Source of the DNA: a virus
Length of the DNA: 27,449 nucleotides
Reading direction: 5' to 3' (one strand)
IMG/VR virus record: IMGVR_UViG_3300048839_000087
Coordinates: 1-27,449 of that record
The translations under genes and the position numbers were made by a program. Under the pieces are notes generated by a model, which saw only the letters and a program-made list of their open reading frames with translations, was not told the DNA's origin and did not search any database. Every line of letters starts with the position of its first letter. Position 1 is the first letter of the stretch. Positions 21,204-27,257 of this stretch are shown piece after piece.

Positions 21204-21649
21204 GCGAAATCCAGCATTGCGCCTAGAGTGCCTTGCCGTTTTGGCAGATCGGCACCCGCTGGCTTGAGAATTTTCGGAGCATCAGCCCTAGCTCCCACGC
21301 GATGCGCCAGAGACAAGTGCAGCCGATACAGATACATGACTTGCGTTTCAGATTCCTCCGGCACCATGTAAGGCTCGGCCGCTTCCCAAAACTTTGTCGC
21401 GTACTCACGCCACTCGCGGCTAAGTTTGCCGGGCCATATGTCGCAGATGAATCCCGTCAACCAATCATGCTCACGGATTCCGCGCGTGATGCTTTGCCAC
21501 TTCTCGGAGTCTGCCCACGCATGGTGGCTGCACAGAAACCGTGATCCGTCGTGGCTGACTGATCCCGGAAGCGGACAACCATGCGCGATGCACTTCCCGC
21601 TTTGCTTCGGCTCGTCAGGCTCTCGGGTTTGAACGCTTCTGAGACTCAC
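21200..21649 (-). CDS. Phage protein with putative zinc-binding N-terminus
   Basis: A 149-residue protein from a GTG at 21649 with AAGGAG five bases before it. CIAHGCPLPG ... FLCSHHAW near residues 20-44 is a Cys/His cluster that may bind zinc. A helical middle follows (WREYATKFWEAAEPYMV, YLYRLHLSLAHRVGA) and then a basic tail. It is coupled to the replication gene (GTGA overlap). A role in replication or DNA handling is possible. Confidence 0.7.
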   Translation of the reverse strand: MSLRSVQTREPDEPKQSGKCIAHGCPLPGSVSHDGSRFLCSHHAWADSEKWQSITRGIREHDWLTGFICDIWPGKLSREWREYATKFWEAAEPYMVPEESETQVMYLYRLHLSLAHRVGARADAPKILKPAGADLPKRQGTLGAMLDFA

Positions 21650-22461
21650 GCCTGCTCCTTGTGATAGTGGCCTTCGACAACCTTGACAAACTTTTGCGGG
21701 TTGATCAGAAAATCAAAGTCGGCCCGCCAGTTCTTGGCCTTGCCCGTCAGGAATGGAGACTTTGCAGCATGGTCGAAATACCACGCGAACCAACCTAGTC
21801 CCTCGGATCGCGGGTCTTCATTCTTTGCAAACTCAGGCTCTGCAAGAATCTGCTTCCACCTAGCCGACAGCGATCTTTTTCTGCCGTCATTCATGACTTC
21901 GACCCTCGGGAGCATTGGCAGCTTTGCGTGATACATGCCAACGATCTCATCTGTCGGGCATGCCGGGAGTCGTTTTGCCGAGGGCAAGACGACAAGAGGC
22001 GTAGCCTCTAGTTTTGTTGCTTCTGCTTCTGCTTCTGCTTGTGGTAACTTGGTTAACGATTGATCACCGTTAACCACTGGTGTCTGTTCCGCCTTGCGTC
22101 TAGCCCTCAATTCGGCCATTGCAATACGCGACCGCTCACGCCTGGCTTCCTTGCTCTGTGCAGCCCGATACTTGGCGTGGTTGAGAAGCACCCATCCCCC
22201 CTCTGCTTCCGCAATGCGTCGTCCATCATGGTCTTTGGTGCGGCTGTATTCATCAGGAGCTTTGAAGCATTCCAGCGCGGCCACACAGGACTCAAGCGGA
22301 ACCCGAGCCCGAGAAGCAAGGCCAGGAATAGAAGCGCCAACATAACCGTGCTGATCCGCCATTGCAAGCATCGTGATCCACGTCAATCGCGTGTGGTCTG
22401 GTTGGTGCCAGATCGTTGAATCCGTAATGCCAGCGTCCAATTTTGTGAAGAATCCAGCCAT
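21646..22461 (-). CDS. Phage replication-type protein
   Basis: A 271-residue protein from the ATG at 22461 (GAGG six bases upstream; a TTG at 22467 is also in frame). The N-terminal 100 residues read as a winged-helix domain (TWITMLAMADQHGYVGASIPGLASRARVPLESCVAALECF) as in lambda-O-like initiators and DnaC-loader-type phage replication proteins. A charged linker follows, then a C-terminal helical domain with LSARWKQILAEPEFAKNEDP and NWRADFDFLINPQKF. Repeated Glu-Ala in the linker (QAEAEAEA) comes from a simple DNA repeat. An inverted GGTTAACG repeat occurs inside the gene at 22051-22075, as origins do inside initiator genes. Confidence 0.78.
   Translation of the reverse strand: MAGFFTKLDAGITDSTIWHQPDHTRLTWITMLAMADQHGYVGASIPGLASRARVPLESCVAALECFKAPDEYSRTKDHDGRRIAEAEGGWVLLNHAKYRAAQSKEARRERSRIAMAELRARRKAEQTPVVNGDQSLTKLPQAEAEAEATKLEATPLVVLPSAKRLPACPTDEIVGMYHAKLPMLPRVEVMNDGRKRSLSARWKQILAEPEFAKNEDPRSEGLGWFAWYFDHAAKSPFLTGKAKNWRADFDFLINPQKFVKVVEGHYHKEQA
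22051..22075. other. Inverted repeat GGTTAACG / CGTTAACC, putative origin element in the replication gene
   Basis: A perfect 8-bp inverted repeat with 9 bp between arms (ATTGATCAC). The same GGTTAAC core is found in the region before this gene (22472-22485). An initiator protein may bind both; it is not proven. Confidence 0.45.
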
Positions 22462-22471
22462 GCGCAACCTC

Positions 22472-22485
22472 GGTTAACCGTTAAC
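22472..22485. promoter_or_regulatory. Overlapping GTTAAC palindromes before the replication gene
   Basis: GGTTAACCGTTAAC reads as a palindrome (GGTTAACC) joined to another (GTTAAC), 11 bp before the replication gene's ATG. The arms match the inverted repeat inside the gene, so it may be an operator for autoregulation. Confidence 0.45.
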
Positions 22486-22511
22486 ACATGATAGCAGACA
22501 GAGCCTCAGAG

Positions 22512-22733
22512 TCAAGCGGTCCAGCGGGTCGGACGCACGGTCCGAACTGCCCACGTCACGCAGCCGCTGGCGTGCTTGCCTTTGATCAGCTTTTCATCGG
22601 GCCACAGACACTCCGCTACCCGTTTCCACGGCGAGTTGCCCTGCCCGAAGCGCAGCATTTGCGCGTAGGTCATGGGACGGCGCTTAAGCTCTGCAATGAG
22701 GATGCGGCCCTGGGTGACGTAGCGGCGGGTCAT
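22512..22733 (-). CDS. Small winged-helix-like protein
   Basis: A 73-residue basic protein: GRILIAELKRRPMTYAQMLRFGQGNSPWKRVAECL with a following SGCVTWAV strand. A DNA-binding helix-turn-helix with a short wing is likely. The ATG overlaps the preceding stop (ATGA). Function unknown. Confidence 0.65.
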   Translation of the reverse strand: MTRRYVTQGRILIAELKRRPMTYAQMLRFGQGNSPWKRVAECLWPDEKLIKGKHASGCVTWAVRTVRPTRWTA

Positions 22734-22927
22734 GGCTTCCTCATCATCTTGACCGGGCCGCGCTGCACAAACTCGACGTTGCCCGGCTGATTGATCGTGT
22801 GCGCATCGAACCCGCCACCGTCGCGGCAGCGCTGCGCCCGTGCGTACTCTGTCTCGAAGCGCTTCGTCTTCGGATCCACGACAAGGCGCGAGACAAAGCC
22901 GGGCGGCCAGTCAATAGAGAATTTCAT
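22730..22927 (-). CDS. Small beta-rich phage protein
   Basis: A 65-residue frame from the ATG at 22927, just after the mom-like stop. The longer frame to 23044 is antisense-like or overlapped by the mom gene, so I leave it out. FSIDWPPGFVSRLVVDPKTKRFET is beta-like. No family recognised. A weak ribosome site. Confidence 0.6.
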   Translation of the reverse strand: MKFSIDWPPGFVSRLVVDPKTKRFETEYARAQRCRDGGGFDAHTINQPGNVEFVQRGPVKMMRKP

Positions 22928-22931
22928 GTTT

Positions 22932-23615
22932 TCAATGCTTTGGAAATTGAATGCTTGCCAAACCAAGACGACTGGCCTTCGATTCACCTTTGGTGCCAAG
23001 CGGCAGCCAATAGCAGTGTTTGCCTTCGTCGTAGTGTGGTTCAATCGTCCATCCGGGTTTCAACGCCCGCACCTTGTCAGGGCTTTGCGTGCCGAATTGA
23101 TGGTTGCACGCCCGCCCGCCGATCAGGGTTCCGTTCACTACCAGGCCATCCATGCGGCGTTCGCGGCAACCTGCATAGCGCCAGTTCGCGGCCCGGTACA
23201 CGTAACCCTCGTGCCCTTGCGTCTTGTCTGCAAAGCTCACAAGCAAGTCGTGCCCGTGGCGCCTCAGTTCGCGCACGCAACGCGCAAGCAAAAACGTAAG
23301 CGGTGCCCGTTCATCGCCTCGCACGAGTCGCGCCAGTTCAACCACGGTTTCGGCCCATCGTGTCGGCGGGAAAGTCCAAAACGCGGCGGCCACCATCGGG
23401 CCATCGCCACCGAATAGCCCGCCATCTAGGTGCAGGCTGCCCACCATCTGCACATTCGACGGCACGCGCCGGCTGTAGTGGTGGGTTAGTACCATGCCTT
23501 TTGCTTCTTCAAGCCGGCCGGTTCTGAAATGGAGCGCAGAGACAGGTATCGCACCTTCACCTGGCAGGGGGTGCCTGCCCGTGGTTCTACTTTCCACTAT
23601 CTGCGCGTTATTCAT
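22932..23615 (-). CDS. mom: Mom-like DNA adenine modification protein (GNAT fold)
   Basis: A 227-residue protein. Residues 40-52 (GMVLTHHYSRRVP) and 90-130 (VVELARLVRGDE ... LLVSFAD) and especially GHEGYVYRAANWRYAGC (about 134-150) are the landmark blocks of the phage Mu Mom family. Mom modifies adenine at N6 with an acetamido / methylcarbamoyl group and protects phage DNA from restriction. Two histidines and a tyrosine (H45, H46, Y47) are candidates for cofactor binding. The ATG overlaps the end of a small upstream frame. In Mu, mom expression is tightly controlled by Dam, OxyR and Com; no such sites can be claimed here. Homology is inferred from motifs; substrate identity was not tested. 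Confidence 0.8.
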   Translation of the reverse strand: MNNAQIVESRTTGRHPLPGEGAIPVSALHFRTGRLEEAKGMVLTHHYSRRVPSNVQMVGSLHLDGGLFGGDGPMVAAAFWTFPPTRWAETVVELARLVRGDERAPLTFLLARCVRELRRHGHDLLVSFADKTQGHEGYVYRAANWRYAGCRERRMDGLVVNGTLIGGRACNHQFGTQSPDKVRALKPGWTIEPHYDEGKHCYWLPLGTKGESKASRLGLASIQFPKH

Positions 23616-23743
23616 GTTAATGCCAAAAAAAGGACGTTACGGATCGTGCCCGACCCGTCTACGCGCCCAGCTCGGACGCACCGCCCCAAAGCGCCGGCCC
23701 ATGCGGGTGGAGTAGTCCTCATGGGCGCTTCGGCGTGACTCAT
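23612..23743 (-). CDS. Possible small ORF between the GIY-YIG gene and mom
   Basis: A 43-residue frame (MSHAEAPMRTTPPAWAG ... ) that overlaps the GIY-YIG stop and the mom start, each by 4 bp (ATGA). The position recalls com, which precedes and overlaps mom in phage Mu and lets it be translated, but no Com-type zinc-finger cysteines are present (one Cys only). It may be a leader for mom coupling rather than a true protein. Confidence 0.4.
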   Translation of the reverse strand: MSHAEAPMRTTPPAWAGALGRCVRAGRVDGSGTIRNVLFLALT

Positions 23744-24228
23744 CGCCGCACCACCCGGAAATGCTCGGCCAGCCTCTGCACTTTGCTGAAGGCCGGGTCG
23801 CACAGTTGCAGCTTGATGCGCCGCAGCGTGTCATAGCTGATCCCTGTTGCCTCGCCGACTTCAAGCAGTGCGTTGCCTTGTAGCGGCATCATCTTTGCCC
23901 TTACCCGATCCAATAGCGTCGGCGTGCCGGAGGCTTTAACTGGCACGCGCTTGGCTCGCCGTGCTTCTATCGCTTGTCTGCTGGATTCCTTTGGAAACGC
24001 CAAGTTGTACTTCGGGTTTTCCGTCATGATGGCAGTGCGCTCTGCAATGGTGGCCTCCGCCCTAGTTGGGAATGGTTCAACATCGATACGCGCCACCTGC
24101 TTGAACCATGAACTAGCTTGCTCGTGCGATCGTGTCCGATTCATCACGTTCATGGTCTGCCCAACGTAGAGCAACGTCCCGTTTTGGCAGAAATGACGAT
24201 ATAGGCATGGTGTCTTCATGCCCAGCAT
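23740..24228 (-). CDS. GIY-YIG endonuclease-like protein with HTH tail
   Basis: A 162-residue protein. The nuclease core has CLYRHF (residues 8-13, the GIY position), LLYVGQT (19-25, the YIG position), R31, H35, E64 and the NPKYNLA ending near 71-77. A basic linker follows, then a helix-turn-helix (LEVGEATGISYDTLRRIKLQL, about 122-142). Such proteins are found as free-standing phage endonucleases and homing-type nucleases. ATG at 24228 (AGGG just upstream) or 24219. It is the first gene of the leftward early operon. Confidence 0.82.
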   Translation of the reverse strand: MLGMKTPCLYRHFCQNGTLLYVGQTMNVMNRTRSHEQASSWFKQVARIDVEPFPTRAEATIAERTAIMTENPKYNLAFPKESSRQAIEARRAKRVPVKASGTPTLLDRVRAKMMPLQGNALLEVGEATGISYDTLRRIKLQLCDPAFSKVQRLAEHFRVVRR

Positions 24229-24255
24229 CTTGCCCTAGTCATGCCCCGCTGTCAA
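24227..24255 (-). promoter_or_regulatory. Possible leftward promoter
   Basis: TTGACA read leftward at 24255-24250, then 17 bp and CAAGAT (24232-24227). The -10 is poor and it overlaps the ATG at 24228, so if it is used the message could start near the second ATG (24219) and be leaderless. Confidence 0.4.
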
Positions 24256-24320
24256 GCATCCGTGCGCATCCGGCTTTGTTGATCCGCACACTTTTTTTCA
24301 TCTTTTCTTTGCGTATGTGC

Positions 24321-24348
24321 TTGACAAGCGGCGCCGGCAGAGTAGAGT
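24321..24348 (+). promoter_or_regulatory. Rightward early promoter (sigma70-like)
   Basis: TTGACA (24321-24326) is a perfect -35, then 16 bp and TAGAGT (24343-24348). The first rightward gene starts at 24390 with AGGAG before it. The region between the two diverging genes (24229-24389) has no other gene. Confidence 0.65.
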
Positions 24349-24389
24349 CATGTTCAGGCACTGCACATTGACGGTGCCAGGAGTGCAAC

Positions 24390-24620
24390 ATGAATTTCCC
24401 CGGACTCTGCAAGTTGACCTTGACCGAACAGGCCATCTGCCAGGCCATCGAAGGCACGCTGAACGCTGCCCGCAAGGACGGCGAGGATTACGTCCGCGTC
24501 ACTGAGATCAAGCGCGAAGGCTACGGCTACGGCGACTTCGTGTTGACGATCACCACCGACGTTCCGCAGGCCGACGTGGTGACGCTGGCGACCGATGAAC
24601 TCAGCAGGGAGGCAGCATGA
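24390..24620 (+). CDS. Small early phage protein
   Basis: A 76-residue protein that follows the rightward promoter and an AGGAG ribosome site. It begins with a helix (LTEQAICQAIEGTLNAAR) followed by strands (VRVTEIKREGYGYGDFVLTITTD). I do not recognise the family. As the first gene on the rightward transcript it could be an early host-takeover or regulatory protein. Confidence 0.72.
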   Translation: MNFPGLCKLTLTEQAICQAIEGTLNAARKDGEDYVRVTEIKREGYGYGDFVLTITTDVPQADVVTLATDELSREAA

Positions 24621-24838
24621 GCAATCTCCCTTGGCCTATCAAGGCCTACCCGAAGAACCCGCCGCCGCCACTGGCCCGGGCGTTCGATTGGGACGATGCG
24701 CCCGAAGACAAGGACGAACCCGCGCCCGAGCTTGACGACGATTATGAAGTCGGCATCTGCCCGACTTGCAACGGCAGCGGTGAGGGGATGTTCGATGGCT
24801 CTACGTGCCGCGACTGCGGCGGGATGGGTGAGCGATGA
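24617..24838 (+). CDS. Small protein with DnaJ-like CxxC zinc motif
   Basis: A 73-residue protein. Its N-terminal half is Pro/Asp/Glu-rich; the C-terminal part CPTCNGSGEGM ... CRDCGGMGE is a pair of CxxCxGxG repeats, as in the zinc-binding region of DnaJ, which here are likely to bind one zinc. It overlaps the previous stop by 4 bp (ATGA). Partner unknown. Confidence 0.78.
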   Translation: MSNLPWPIKAYPKNPPPPLARAFDWDDAPEDKDEPAPELDDDYEVGICPTCNGSGEGMFDGSTCRDCGGMGER

Positions 24839-25152
24839 GTGGCTTCAACATGCCGCCCGGAGTGTCGGCGCGCGACATCCCAGGTCAAGACAATCCGCGC
24901 GACGACGGCGGGGCGGCGTTCCCGCTGATGCCACCGCAAGACACTGCGGCGGGCATTGCGGTGGGATACCCGTACCCCGAGCCCGGCATGACGCTGCGCG
25001 ACTACTTCGCTGCGCATGCTATGCCGCAGCTGATTGCTGCCATTTGTGCAGGCCAGCACACCACCCCACGCATTGCCTCAACGCCGCAAAAGGGCATTGC
25101 GATTGAAGCCTACATGCTCGCCGACGCCATGCTGAAAGCGAGGGCGCAATGA
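24835..25152 (+). CDS. Phage protein of unknown function
   Basis: A 105-residue protein. The N-terminal half is Gly/Pro-rich and flexible. GMTLRDYFAAHAMPQLIAAI near residue 51 is a helical core that recurs in small phage early proteins. Later EAYMLADAMLKA is another helix. It overlaps both neighbours by 4 bp. Function unknown. Confidence 0.72.
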   Translation: MSGFNMPPGVSARDIPGQDNPRDDGGAAFPLMPPQDTAAGIAVGYPYPEPGMTLRDYFAAHAMPQLIAAICAGQHTTPRIASTPQKGIAIEAYMLADAMLKARAQ

Positions 25153-25334
25153 CTCGCCCCGCATTCCTCAGCCGCCCCGGAGTCTGGACCAGGACCGCCC
25201 GCACCGCTCAAAGCCAAGCCGACTACGCCTGCGCCGTCGAGCACAACGTCAAGCCTCGCGCATGGCACCCGGCCGAGTGGGTGACGCTGATCCTGTTCGC
25301 CTGCTTCTTGGCCGCCCTCATCTTCTGGAGTTGA
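25149..25334 (+). CDS. Small membrane protein
   Basis: A 61-residue protein with one C-terminal membrane segment (WVTLILFACFLAALIFW) after a polar N-terminus. Starts ATGA over the previous stop. The adjacent 74-residue gene also ends in a membrane segment, so both may act at the inner membrane, for example as superinfection-exclusion or holin-like factors (inference). Confidence 0.72.
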   Translation: MTRPAFLSRPGVWTRTARTAQSQADYACAVEHNVKPRAWHPAEWVTLILFACFLAALIFWS

Positions 25335-25335
25335 C

Positions 25336-25560
25336 ATGACCGACGATTTTGTAGACACGATGGTAGTTCCGCGCCGGCAACACCCGCCGATGGACTTCCG
25401 GCCGGCAAGCCATGAAGCGGCGCATGCGGCCAGCGAGCTTGACGATGAAGACTCTGAATTCGGCGCACTCGAAGGACTCACGCACGGCATGCCGTATGTC
25501 GTCGTCGCGTGGGGGATCATCGCTGCTGGTGCGGCTGCGGCATACCTCATCTGGTGGTAG
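25336..25560 (+). CDS. Small membrane protein with acidic domain
   Basis: A 74-residue protein. The first 48 residues are polar, with a negative stretch (ASELDDEDSEFG); the last 20 (VVVAWGIIAAGAAAAYLIWW) form a membrane segment. It starts one base after the previous stop. No family recognised. Confidence 0.72.
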   Translation: MTDDFVDTMVVPRRQHPPMDFRPASHEAAHAASELDDEDSEFGALEGLTHGMPYVVVAWGIIAAGAAAAYLIWW

Positions 25561-25564
25561 CTGC

Positions 25565-25594
25565 TTGACTGACTATTGAACCATGCTCTATCAT
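25565..25594 (+). promoter_or_regulatory. Sigma70-like promoter for the structured RNA
   Basis: TTGACT (25565-25570) is followed by 18 bp and TATCAT (25589-25594), 5 of 6 matches to each box. The start would be near 25601, immediately before the TGGCGGAATC segment, so the RNA below begins there. Confidence 0.6.
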
Positions 25595-25600
25595 CAGTTC

Positions 25601-25702
25601 ACCATTGGCGGAATCTTTGGTAATGTGTGTGGCCCCTTCGGCCCATGCTCCACCCCGAAAGGGGACCGTGATTCCGCCACGGGGAGCAGGGACCGAAGGG
25701 GC
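25601..25702 (+). ncRNA. Structured RNA, C4 / P4-CI-like antisense RNA (putative)
   Basis: A nearly continuous 19-bp helix is made of GCCCCTTCGG-CCC-TGCTCC (25632-25651) and GGAGCA-GGG-CCGAAGGGGC (25683-25702), with an unpaired A in each strand. It closes a three-way junction with CCCC-GAAA-GGGG (25653-25664; GNRA loop) and CCGTG-ATTCCGC-CACGG (25666-25682). TGGCGGAATC at 25606-25615 is complementary over 10 bases to GATTCCGCCA (25670-25679), which holds the hairpin loop. It can pair as a pseudoknot or displace that hairpin. This layout and the repeated complementary segment recall the C4 antisense RNA of P1/P7 and the CI RNA of P4. Family membership is my recollection, not a covariance search. 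Confidence 0.68.
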
Positions 25703-25970
25703 TTCTTGCTTTCTGGCGCACTCGGGACGACTGTGTGTGCGCGACAGGGCCGCAACAGGCACATGCGGCATGGCGGGTTTTGGCGTAATGCGGTCGCCCG
25801 TGGGTGTCTGTCCGAGGCAGGCAAAAGGATCGCAAGCGTGGCGCCTTTGGATCGACCACGCCGAAGCACCGATGCCGCGGCTCCGGGAAGCAGAGAAGCT
25901 AGTCAACTCAGACAGGGTTGGCTTTGCTTCGCCCTCAACCACTCACCAAGAAGCAGATAGGACACACACT
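25703..25970 (+). other. Leader region between the structured RNA and the next gene
   Basis: No protein domain is seen in any frame. One plus-strand frame (from the ATG at 25623) stays open through the RNA into the 25971-26156 gene, with the RNA segment GCGGAAT a few bases before this ATG, as in RNA-controlled icd-like genes. I treat it as leader. The antisense frames lack conserved patterns. Confidence 0.4.
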
Positions 25971-26156
25971 ATGACTACACCAGTGAAGTTTGCAGACGAC
26001 ATCTTCGGCTTGCGGCTGCAAGTCGGTCAGGCTTTTATCGCGCTGGCCGCCCTTGAAGCAGAGATTCGAGGCGACATGCGCCAAAGCGTGCTGTTGGAAA
26101 CAATCGAACAGCAGCGCACGAATATCAACGACTGCGCCCCCAAGCCGGCGTTTTGA
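25971..26156 (+). CDS. Small phage protein (helical)
   Basis: A 61-residue protein: FGLRLQVGQAFIALAALEAEIRGDMRQSVLLETIEQQR is one long helical part, then a short tail. The start at 25971 is chosen because the upstream in-frame part lies in the RNA leader; alternatives at 25605 or 25623 would add 116-122 residues. It lies 7 bp before the ERF gene. Confidence 0.62.
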   Translation: MTTPVKFADDIFGLRLQVGQAFIALAALEAEIRGDMRQSVLLETIEQQRTNINDCAPKPAF

Positions 26157-26163
26157 GGTTGCT

Positions 26164-26772
26164 ATGAACGTCTACCAAGCAATCAACGCTGTGCAAGCTG
26201 ACTTGTCTCAAGTCGGCATTGCCAAGAACCGCACGAACACACAAGGCGCCGGGTTCAAGTTCCGCGGCATCGACGACGTGCTCAATGCGCTGTCGCCACT
26301 GCTGGCAAAGCATGGCCTCGTCATCATCCCGCGCGTCATCAGCCGCACCTGTACCGAGCGTAGCAGCAAGTCCGGTGGCGCGCTGTTCTATGTCGTCATC
26401 GAAGCAGAGTTTGACTTTGTGAGCGCCGAAGACGGCAGCAAGACCACCGCGCGCATGATCGGCGAAGCAATGGACAGCGGCGACAAGGCCACGAACAAGG
26501 CAATGTCGGCAGCGTACAAGTACGCGGCTTTTCAGACCTTCGCCATCCCGACCGAAGGCACGCCTGACGCCGATGCCGAAACGCACGAAGTCGCGCACGG
26601 CATGGACCCGCACACGCTGGCCGACTGGCTGCAAGCCATCGAGCAGTGCGACGATGACTCGTTTGCTGCGATGGTGGCCGATGGCCTGGCAGCGGCGCAG
26701 GAAGTGCGAGACCGCGAAGCTTGGGTCGCGATTCGCGCGGCCGGCAAGAAGCGTGAAGGAGCGACAACGTGA
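26164..26772 (+). CDS. erf: ERF-family single-strand annealing protein
   Basis: A 202-residue protein. The N-terminal 140 residues match the ERF / SSAP core: MNVYQAINAVQADLSQVGIAK, FKFRGIDDVLNALSPLLAKHGL, YVVIEAEFDFVSAEDGS, GEAMDSGDKATNKAMSAAYKYA. The last part (residues about 150-202) is acidic and helical. ERF proteins coat single-stranded DNA and anneal complementary strands in phage recombination and repair. The gene is followed by a Gp157-like protein. Confidence 0.93.
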   Translation: MNVYQAINAVQADLSQVGIAKNRTNTQGAGFKFRGIDDVLNALSPLLAKHGLVIIPRVISRTCTERSSKSGGALFYVVIEAEFDFVSAEDGSKTTARMIGEAMDSGDKATNKAMSAAYKYAAFQTFAIPTEGTPDADAETHEVAHGMDPHTLADWLQAIEQCDDDSFAAMVADGLAAAQEVRDREAWVAIRAAGKKREGATT

Positions 26773-27257
26773 AGTTGTACGAATGTGTTGCCGAATACCG
26801 CGCCCAACTCGACGCGCTGGCCCAGCTTGACCTCGACGCCACCACCTACTCCGACACGCTGGAAAGCATGGACGGCGACCTGAAGGACAAACTGCGCGCA
26901 GTGATTGCGTACAGCCTCGATCTGGAAATCGAAGCCACCGGCGCCGCTGCCGCAAGCAAGCGCATGAAAGATCGAGCCGAGTCGCTGGATAACCGCGTCA
27001 AGTGGCTGCGGGAATACGCCCTGCGCGCAATGGAAGCGACCGGCATGGGCGAGATCAGCACCGACGAATGGGCCGCGAAGGTGGCGAAGAAGCCGCCTAG
27101 CGTCGTGATCGCTGACGGCATAGAACTGCCGTCCGAATACGTGCGAACCACCGTCAAGACCGAGCCCGACAAGGCTGCGCTAAAGGCAGCGCTCACTGCC
27201 GGTGCCGTGGTGCCTGGGGTGTCGCTTGTGGCCGGGCATAGGATTCAAATCCGATGA
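26769..27257 (+). CDS. Gp157-like (Sipho_Gp157) phage protein
   Basis: A 162-residue protein from a GTG, overlapping the ERF stop (GTGA). It is helical in the first 110 residues (YRAQLDALAQLDLDATTYSDTLESM, AAAASKRMKDRAESLDNRVKWLREYAL). The end KKPPSVVIADGIELPSEYVRTTVKTEPDKAALKAALTAG is diagnostic of the Sipho_Gp157 family, linked to phage resistance or recombination. It is found beside single-strand annealing genes in many phages. Confidence 0.9.
   Translation: MKLYECVAEYRAQLDALAQLDLDATTYSDTLESMDGDLKDKLRAVIAYSLDLEIEATGAAAASKRMKDRAESLDNRVKWLREYALRAMEATGMGEISTDEWAAKVAKKPPSVVIADGIELPSEYVRTTVKTEPDKAALKAALTAGAVVPGVSLVAGHRIQIR

Noticed and set aside
22730-23044. N-terminal extension of the 65-residue gene to 23044
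   Set aside because: Overlaps the mom-like 3' end and lacks a credible ribosome site; the ATG at 22927 is adopted instead.
24239-24475. A 78-residue minus frame (or a 20-residue MKKSVRINK peptide at its end) in the divergent promoter region
   Set aside because: Runs through promoter sequence and the opposite gene; no support beyond an open frame.
25784-25800. Possible second (seqC-like) target for the structured RNA, TTGGCGTAATGCGG
   Set aside because: Only partial match with the TGGCGGAATC segment; too weak to claim.
25547-25942. A 131-residue minus-strand frame over the structured RNA region
   Set aside because: Translates the RNA stems themselves; no conserved domain and the structure explains the sequence better.
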